From: Antilocapra americana
Lineage: Eukaryota > Chordata > Mammalia > Artiodactyla > Antilocapridae
Direction of reading: 5' to 3'
Assembly: GCA_007570785.1 (NCBI GenBank)
Contig: ML660774.1
Coordinates: 1-64,000 of the forward strand
Length of the DNA: 64,000 bases
Shown here: positions 58,984 to 64,000 of the stretch, piece after piece
Layout of the letters: every line of letters starts with the position of its first letter
How positions within the stretch are numbered: position 1 is the first letter of the stretch
Notes under the pieces: generated by a model
The model's input: the letters and a program-made list of their open reading frames with translations, nothing else
The model's database searches: none
What the model was told of the DNA's origin: nothing
Position numbers and translations under genes: made by a program

Positions 58984-59928
58984 GACAGTTTTATGAAACA
59001 GAGTCAGGTCTTAATACAAATTTATTTATGGCGTCACTCAAGAGAACTGGTCCGAAGTGGCTCACCAGTACATTGCCTCTCCTTTCCTGTTTTAGTCTTT
59101 GACAAGAGAAAAGCACTCACTTTTTCCCAAATGTTCCTTTCACCAACACGTTGGACAATGTATTGGGCACCATAAGGAAAGGAATTAGATAGTTCCAAAT
59201 TAACTCATCATTTCTGGGTGCTGAAGTAGCTATTCCACAGCTGAGGCTACTGGGAAACTTCTGGAGCCCTCTGCGACTTATATCCTAGGACACGAAAATA
59301 AGGACCGAGGGACCTGGCTGCAAAAGCTGCTACAGTGTGCAGGGTCCTTGTTCATTGTTGCCACTTGGCCTTCCACAAAACGAAATGGGACTCATGGTGG
59401 GTTACAAAGAAGAGACTGGATCTGGCAAAATTCAGGTCCTCAAAACTTGGTAAAACCTGACTTTCGGGGCTTGTTCTTAATACTTTTTAAGAAAGTTATA
59501 TACAGAAGACACAACAAGAAACTACTAAGGTTTATGTGGAGAAAAATAATCCTTTCTTCATAAGTGACTCCGTAAGGAGGAAAAAAGGGTAACGCAAGAT
59601 AAGGAATTGATTAAATTATTGGAATATCCCATTGATACATATGTAGTATATGCTAAATAAATGATTATTTATGTTAACAGTAGTCTCATATCTAAAATGC
59701 TAAGGAATTTACTTATTTTGGTTAGTGTTACCAGTATCATGGAGCATTTGAATCCTTCAGCTGGTTACTAAATAAATCCTACCTTATTTTTCACTCATTT
59801 ATTTTTCCTTCTCTTTTTTTAAATGATGCTAAAACACATATGATTCCTACAGACTTTGGATACTAGAGGCAAATGAGCATCTCTACAGGCAAAGTGAAAA
59901 ACCAAGCCTCAGAGCCTTGAGGTCTTAC
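58984..59928. other. GPM6A intron, no recognised feature
   Basis: AT-rich intronic sequence before the 66-bp exon. Confidence 0.4.
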
Positions 59929-59994
59929 CATAGCGATGACTGCAGCCCCAGCTCCAGCTAGGGCGACAATAAACAAGTGGAAGGTCATGTTCAG
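59929..59994 (-). CDS. GPM6A: GPM6A penultimate coding exon (fourth membrane segment)
   Basis: A 66-bp exon on the minus strand with acceptor TTTTGCAG and donor ATG|GTAAG. It is phase 0 at both ends and encodes 22 residues: LNMTFHLFIVALAGAG and then AAVIAM. This is most of the fourth transmembrane helix of GPM6A and matches the human protein. It reads directly from the upstream exon (ending STE) and into the last exon (starting VHYL). Confidence 0.97.
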
Positions 59995-60515
59995 CTGCAA
60001 AAGAAACCACAGAGAAACAGACATGCATCAGGGTCACAACAGAAGAGTGATAAGGAGCGATAAGGTATCCGTACACTTATGAGTAAGAACTCTGCTCATC
60101 TTGAACAGAAGTGCACCTCACAATATCTTTTCTCCTGCAAGTTGTTTAAATCTTTGCAACTGCACCATTTTAGTATAATTTCAATTTAAGGTTGAGATCA
60201 TGATTAATAATGATGGCTTCCAGTAATATTATAATCACAAAGGCTATGGCATATCTTCTAAAATACAGCCTTATGATTTTTCAACTTTAATTAAAATGAT
60301 AGTTTCTAGAAAAAAATTTTTATCATAATTTTTATTGAAATATGCAGAGTATCTCATTCTTATTTATTCTCTCATCCCCCTGCATAACAACATTGCAAGT
60401 GAACTTGCCTCTGAAAGAAAAAGGCGGGAATTTGATGTCGCTTTAATTATATATTCTTCAAATAACAAAATGAAGCTCAAATTCTGACAAAATTAAAGGC
60501 TGTAACAACACTCAC

Positions 60516-60592
60516 CTCAGTGGATTCACACATTCTCAGGAAATTCTCAGAGACGGTACAAATTTTCTTTTCCTCTCCAATTGTCACAATCC
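60516..60592 (-). CDS. GPM6A: GPM6A coding exon (second extracellular loop)
   Basis: A 77-bp exon on the minus strand with acceptor TTGTAG and donor GAG|GTGAG. It starts in phase 1 with GG of a split glycine codon and continues IVTIGEEKKICTVSENFLRM followed by CESTE. It forms the end of the large extracellular loop and includes two cysteines. It matches human GPM6A. Together with the two downstream exons it covers about residues 181-278 of the 278-residue protein. I looked for the preceding exon (with CRNTTLVEGANLCLDLRQ) between 60593 and 64000 and did not find it, so the window ends inside that intron. Confidence 0.97.
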
Positions 60593-61115
60593 CTACAACA
60601 TTCAGAAAATTACAGTTTAACATTTTACATAGTTTCAGGATCCCAGAGAGAGAAAAAGAAACGAGTGGATAAAATCTAAGTAAGTTTCCTTTTATGTTAT
60701 ATTGTAATGGAAAAACTCTTCCTCAGCTTTTGGAATGGCTTGATAATAATCGTGAAAAATAAAACTAAGAATTGAAGATCAAGGCTATTCAAGCCTCAAG
60801 CAATTTAAAACATTTTCAATCTGAATTAAATGGGATCTAGCCACCAGAATCTTCAGATTCAATTGTAGCTACTTCATTGGTTTGTTCCATTAATGTCATG
60901 TTGTAGGCATCAGAATTATTTGGATAACTATGCTCCAGATGAAGTCAGGATCTAAAAGTATTCTGCTGGGACAAAGGCTGCATTAGTCTATAAAAGCATA
61001 TTGCCCAAAGGAGCAATTTTTCTCTGCTAATGCTGAAAACAGTGTTATTAGTAAGAAGAAATAAAAAGCTGCAATTTCACTCCTATTTATTCTTGCTCCA
61101 GTTGGTTTAGGGATC

Positions 61116-61135
61116 AACTGCATCAGAATCTCCTG
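61116..61135 (+). repeat. Target-site duplication, left copy (intronic BovB)
   Basis: AACTGCATCAGAATCTCCTG recurs at 62812-62831. The first five bases could also be read as BovB tail, so the true duplication is 15-20 bp. Confidence 0.88.
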
Positions 61136-62811
61136 ACTAGAGATCTCTTCAAGAAAATTCGAGATATCAGGGGAACATTTCATGCAAAGATGGGCACAAT
61201 AAAGGATAGAAATGGTATGGACCTGACAGAAGCAGAAGATATTAAAAACAGGTGGCAAGAATACACAGAAAAACTGCACAAAAAAGATCTTCATGACCCA
61301 GATAATCACAATGGTGTGATCACTCACCTAGAGTCAGACATTCTGGAATGTAAAGTTAAGTGGGCCTTAGGAAGCATCGCTATGAACAAAGCTAGTGGAG
61401 GTGATGGAATTCCAATTGAGCTATTTCAAATCCTGAAAGATGATGCTGTGAAAGTGCTGCATTCAATATGCCAGAAAATTTGGAAAACAGCAGTGGCCAC
61501 AGGACTGGAAAAGGTCAGTTTTCATTCCAATCCCAAAGAAAGGCAATGCCAAAGAATGTTCAAGCTACTGTACAATTGCATTCGTCTCACACGCTAGTAA
61601 AGTAATGCTCAAAATTCTCCAAGTCAGGCTTCAACAGTACGTGAACTTCCAGATGTTCAAGCTGGATTTAGAAAAGGCAGAGGAACCAGATATCAAATTG
61701 CCAACATCCGTTGGATCATCGAAAAAGCAAGAGGGTTCCAGAAAAACATCTACTTCTGCTTTATTGACTACACCAAAACCTTTGACTGTGTGGATCACAA
61801 GGAACTGTGGAAAATTCTGAAAGAGATGGTAATACCAGACCACCTGACCTGCCTCCTGAGAAATCTGTATGCAGGTCAAGAAGCAACAGTTAGAACTGGA
61901 CATGGAACAACAGATTGGTTCCAAATCAGGAAAGGAGTACACCAAGGCTTTATATTGTCATGCTGTTTATTTATCACAAGAAATGCTGGGCTGGATGAAG
62001 CACAAGCTGGGATCAAGATTGTCAGGAGAAATACCAATAACCTCAGATATGTAGATGACACCACTCTTTTGGCAGAAAGCAAAGAAGAACTAAAGAGCCT
62101 CTTGATAAAAATGAAAGAGGAAAATGAAAAAGTTGGCTTAAAATTCAACATTCAGGGAGCTAAGATCATGGCATCTGGTCCCATCACTTCATGGGAAATG
62201 GGGAAACAATGGAAACAGTGAGAGACTTTATTTTCTTGGGTTCCAAAATCACTGCAGATGGTGGCTGCACCCATGAAATTAAAAGACACTTGCTCCTTGC
62301 AAGAAAAGTTATGACCAACCTAGGAAGCACATTAAAAGACAGAGACATTACTTTGCCAACAAAGGTCCAACTAGTCAAAGCTATGTTTTTTCCAGTAGTC
62401 ATGTATGGATCTGAGAGTTGGACTATAACGAAAGCTGAGCACTGAAGAACTGATGCTTTTGAACTGTGGTGTTGGAGAAGACTTGAGAGTCCCTTGAACT
62501 GCAAGGAGATCCAACCAGTCCATCCTAAAGGAAATCAGTCTTGAATATTCATTGGAAGGACTGATGCTTAAGCTGAAACTTCAATACTTTCACCACCTGC
62601 TGCGAAGAACTAACTCACTGGAAAAGACCCTGATGCTGAGAAAGATTGAAGGCGGGAGGAGAAGGGGATGGCAGAGGATGAGAGGTTGGATGGCATCACC
62701 GACTCAATGGACATTAGTTTGGGTAAACTCTGGGAGTTGGTGATGGACAGTGAGGCCTGGCATGCTGCAGTTCTTGGGGTGGCAAAGAGTTAGACATGAC
62801 TGAATGAACTG
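61136..62811 (+). mobile_element. BovB LINE in a GPM6A intron, antisense, with TSD
   Basis: At 1.68 kb this is the longest BovB in the window. It begins upstream of the polymerase domain ('gggcacaataaaggatagaa') and ends with 'tgaatgaactg'. It shows IDYTKTFDCVDHKELWK and RYVDDTTLLAES (YADD changed to YVDD) plus frameshifts. It is antisense to GPM6A. Confidence 0.95.
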
Positions 62812-62831
62812 AACTGCATCAGAATCTCCTG

Positions 62832-63712
62832 GGGAACCATCACAGGTTTGTGTCTCTGGCTCCATTGGAGGACTGGTCAATCAGAGTCTGTGAACGTTTG
62901 CCCAGAGTACTGCATTTTTAACAAGCACATAGGTGATGCACTGCCACAGACCTCATTTTACAGAAGTGATCAAGTTCATCCTAAAACGGGTCTTTGATTT
63001 TGTTTTGAGAACTCCTGAAGTGTTAAACACATATATACATGAGAGGAAAAATTCACAACTTCTGGACAAACTAATACCTCAGCTTTCAGCATTTGCTGCA
63101 CAGCCATGTATGGACACATTATTTGGCTTTAATATGTACACATATTCACACATGCTTAGCTTGGCAGTGCACCATCAACTCTCCGTGTCTATGGATCTGC
63201 TTATGCCAACCTGCTTTGCCAATGGTTTGGGCAATTATTTCAGTTAAAAAAAATCTACTTACTAAATCTTGAATTCAGAGATCCTTCTCTGGGACCTTCC
63301 TTTTTTTGCCATGGTAAGTCTAAGAGGGGTTAAAAAGAACCTCTGGAAGATGTGTCTAATAAATCATCATTAGTGAGAAATCTTCCCAGGAAAGGTACCT
63401 TTCTCCTTGCTGATCTGTTGCAGACTTCATTCACATGAAACTCCCTGGCTATGCATGCATTCCATTGCCTATTTCTCTATTTGCATTTGCAGCAAAACTT
63501 GTAGGAAGTGTTGCTTAGGCTCAGTCTGCAATTCCTTTCTTTCCATTTTCACTTAAACCCCTTGTAGTCAAATTTCACCCCAATCCTCCATTGAAGCTTT
63601 CTTTATGAAGATTACTCATGTGCCCCACATTGTTAAAACTGAAGATGAATTCTTTAGTTCACCTTCTATTCACCAGTCAGCAGTATTGGAGGCAGCTGAC
63701 GACTCCCACGAG
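62832..63712. other. GPM6A intron, no recognised feature
   Basis: Unique intronic sequence. No exon recognised. Confidence 0.4.
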
Positions 63713-63860
63713 CCTTCCCTGGTTTGGGTCAGTGGTTAAAGAATCTGCCTGCCAATGCAGGAGACATGGGTTCGATCCTTAAGATCTCCTGGAGAAGGAA
63801 ATGGCAACCCACTCCAGCATTCTTGCCTGGGAAATCTCATGGACAGAGGAGCCTTGCATC
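63713..63860 (+). repeat. Bov-tA SINE, 3'-truncated
   Basis: Head 'gccttccctggtttgggtca' through 'catggacagaggagccttgc'. The usual tail is missing. Confidence 0.88.
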
Positions 63861-64000
63861 CTTCACAGTCTCTTTATTTGGGTTCCAAAATCTCCATCCT
63901 CCTGTTTGCACCTTCCTGTTCTCACCGGCTTCTCCCTCTCGGTGTCTTTGTCTGACAAAGACAAAGGGAGCTAGGCTCTCTCTCAGGGGTGCTTCCCAGT

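Noticed and set aside
1656..63860. tRNA-like heads of Bov-tA and CHR elements as tRNA genes
   Set aside because: They are degenerate SINE promoters within repeat units, without an intact cloverleaf or a real tRNA context.
60593..64000. Search for the next upstream GPM6A exon
   Set aside because: No minus-strand match to the expected extracellular-loop codons was seen, so the remaining exons lie beyond the window.

Overview
The window is a repeat-rich piece of a ruminant genome, most likely cattle or a close bovid. The evidence is dense Bov-tA/Bov-A SINEs, BovB (RTE) LINEs, ruminant-type L1 3' ends and CHR-type cetartiodactyl SINEs on both strands. Only about 1% of the bases are recognisable protein-coding exons, as expected for vertebrate DNA. 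Nearly all long open frames elsewhere come from SINE, BovB or L1 copies.

Left part (0.8-9.3 kb), defensins. A two-exon beta-defensin that I recognise as DEFB109 lies on the + strand (exon 1 about 903-993, exon 2 4701-4906, with TATA box and poly(A) signal). Its usual initiator ATG reads GTG, but in-frame ATGs lie 10 and 12 codons upstream. About 60 bp past its poly(A) signal sits a processed copy of SPG21 (maspardin) with a 14-bp target-site duplication and poly(A) tail (5122-6770). Its body is open and it appears to derive from a transcript lacking the start-codon exon. At 9158-9215 a second, DEFB130-like defensin signal-peptide exon has its own TATA box and splice donor. I could not find its cysteine-bearing second exon in the window.

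Middle (9.3-52.9 kb). I recognise no protein-coding exon here. It is a mosaic of BovB copies, SINEs, fossil and younger L1s, DNA-transposon remnants, a decayed tandem array of about 53-bp units (11.2-12.4 kb), and an isolated GC/CpG-rich island (23.9-24.8 kb) with promoter-like motifs. Two L1 insertions have the 5'-inverted architecture of twin priming. One short L1 carries a 3'-transduced tail.

Right part (52.9-64 kb), GPM6A. The last three coding exons and long 3' UTR of the neuronal membrane glycoprotein GPM6A lie on the minus strand (60516-60592, 59929-59994, 54921-55073). The rest of the gene lies beyond the right edge. Human orthologues of the defensins (8p) and GPM6A (4q34) are on different chromosomes, so the middle must contain a comparative-map junction. 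From general knowledge this is probably the ancestral 4q/8p association kept in cattle.

I saw no rRNA or tRNA gene, CRISPR array or unfamiliar multi-gene system. The most interesting items are the defensin start-codon change, the orphan defensin exon, the synteny junction, the SPG21 retrocopy and several well-marked retrotransposition structures. Family names and orthology come from recognition by eye, not database searches.
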